Shown here: in pieces, positions 63,606 to 64,000 of the stretch
How positions within the stretch are numbered: the stretch's first letter is position 1
Layout of the letters: each line of letters opens with the position of its first letter
Assembly (NCBI GenBank): GCA_024867545.1
Contig: JANFNE010000090.1
Coordinates: forward strand, 1 to 64,000
Length of the DNA: 64,000 nucleotides
DNA from: Phytopythium helicoides
Lineage: Eukaryota > Oomycota > Peronosporomycetes > Pythiales > Pythiaceae
Reading direction: 5' to 3'
Notes under the pieces: model-generated
What the model was told of the DNA's origin: nothing
Seen by the model: the letters and a program-made list of their open reading frames with translations, nothing else
Database searches by the model: none
Translations under genes and position numbers: made by a program

Positions 63606-63640
63606 TTTGAGAAAACACGAATCAGCCACCGTGTTTTGAC
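63606..63640. repeat. 35-bp hairpin repeat, copy 2
   Basis: Reverse complement of 56303-56337, abutting the right end of the palindromic element. Confidence 0.85.
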
Positions 63641-63698
63641 ACATTATTGACATATATTAACACGTATACTTGTCGAAGTGCAGCCCTTCCGCCGGAGC

Positions 63699-64000
63699 AT
63701 GCCTAATCGGGGGCGCCATGCCATGCGCCAGCGATTCTTCTCCAGCCACGGTGCCCCGCCTGCGCTACGGTACGAACGGCGCTCGTCCCCCCCATGCAGC
63801 GCGGCGTTAGCTACTCGCGGGCCGGAAGGAGTCGCCAGCCGAGCGGTGAGCATCGCGGGTGGTGGCGCGGCCGCCTTGGCCCGGCGATACCTAGCCAAAT
63901 GGCTGGATACAGATGTGGTTGTCAAGCTTTTCTTGCAGGAGGCAGCCCTCTCCTCGTTCGAGGATGAAGCTCAAATGTGGCAGCAATTACGACACCCAAA
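63699..64000 (+). CDS. Protein kinase, N-terminal part (cut by window end)
   Basis: The frame is open from 63651 and has its first ATG at 63699. After an Ala/Arg-rich start comes a kinase N-lobe: AKWLDTDVVVKLFL, with the ATP-binding Lys at about residue 76, then FEDEAQMWQQLRHPN, with the helix C Glu and the LRHPN loop. This wording is typical of the tyrosine-kinase-like family that is large in oomycetes. No clear glycine-rich loop is visible in front (GGGAAALARRYLAKW), so the true start or an upstream exon may lie elsewhere, possibly displaced by the element. Confidence 0.6.
   Translation, partial: MPNRGRHAMRQRFFSSHGAPPALRYERRSSPPCSAALATRGPEGVASRAVSIAGGGAAALARRYLAKWLDTDVVVKLFLQEAALSSFEDEAQMWQQLRHP

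Larger units (their letters stand above)
60632..63607. mobile_element. Palindromic element, right arm
   Basis: Reverse complement of the left arm, with the satellite expanded by about 920 bases. Ends in GGTACCCTGTT at 63607, next to the 35-bp hairpin repeat. No target-site duplication was found. Confidence 0.8.

Noticed and set aside
58403..63607. Classical DNA transposon with TIRs
   Set aside because: No transposase or DDE motif and no target-site duplication seen; the gene product is T5orf172-type, so the class is left open.

Overview
The window falls into two unlike parts. Positions 1-50186 are a very AT-rich, intron-free and densely packed mitochondrial genome segment. Its gene content points to an oomycete (stramenopile): bacterial-like rnl and rns, many ribosomal protein genes, tatC (ymf16), atp1, nad7, nad9, and a tiny ORF between cox2 and cox1. 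A very long inverted repeat holding rnl and rns is typical of Saprolegnia- and Pythium-type mitogenomes and is generally lacking in Phytophthora. The genus cannot be read from the sequence. trnW carries CCA and TGG is used for Trp, so the standard genetic code fits.

Mitochondrial layout. Inverted repeat arm A (matched part 1664-19447) and arm B (32406-50186) flank a 12,958-bp single-copy region (19448-32405). Each arm, read from the single-copy side outwards, carries orf178, cob, nad9, trnW, rns, trnY, two trnG, rpl5, rpl14, two trnL, tatC, orf66, trnC, trnS, rps11, rps13, rpl2, rps19, rps3, rpl16, trn(cau), orf242, atp8, trnK, trnA, rps14, rps8, rpl6, rps2, rps4, orf109, rnl, trnN, trnS, trnM, trnP and nad5. 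The ribosomal protein order keeps pieces of the bacterial S10, spc and alpha operons. The single-copy region carries nad3, atp6, cox3, rps7, rps12, rps10, nad2, nad7, an rpl10-like gene, nad4, atp1, cox2, a tatA-like microgene, cox1 and eight tRNAs. nad1, nad4L, nad6, nad11 and atp9 are not in the window; they would be expected in the other single-copy region, past position 1.

At 50186/50187, inside codon 130 of the arm B copy of nad5, the sequence changes abruptly to DNA of about 50% GC that looks nuclear. This is either an assembly chimera or a very recent, almost undecayed transfer of 50 kb of mtDNA. The three single-base differences I found between the arms all sit in short runs and all are losses in arm B; one breaks orf109.

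The nuclear-like part (50187-64000) has no clean long gene. It holds frameshifted remains or error-containing copies of an RPA1-like gene, a SET-domain gene and a Ser/Gly-rich repeat protein, and the start of a protein kinase at the right edge. Its main feature is a 5.2-kb palindromic element (58403-63607). Each arm carries a gene for a protein with a KilA-N/MSV199-like region followed by a T5orf172 (GIY-YIG-like) domain, transcribed outwards. The arms meet at inverted blocks of a 40-bp satellite (about 3 units on the left, about 26 on the right) around a 171-bp spacer, and a short DNA hairpin abuts each outer end. I found no description of this arrangement in what I know, and it is the best candidate for something new. 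Both halves of the nuclear part show signs of uncorrected long-read homopolymer errors, so broken frames should not be read as pseudogenes without checking.
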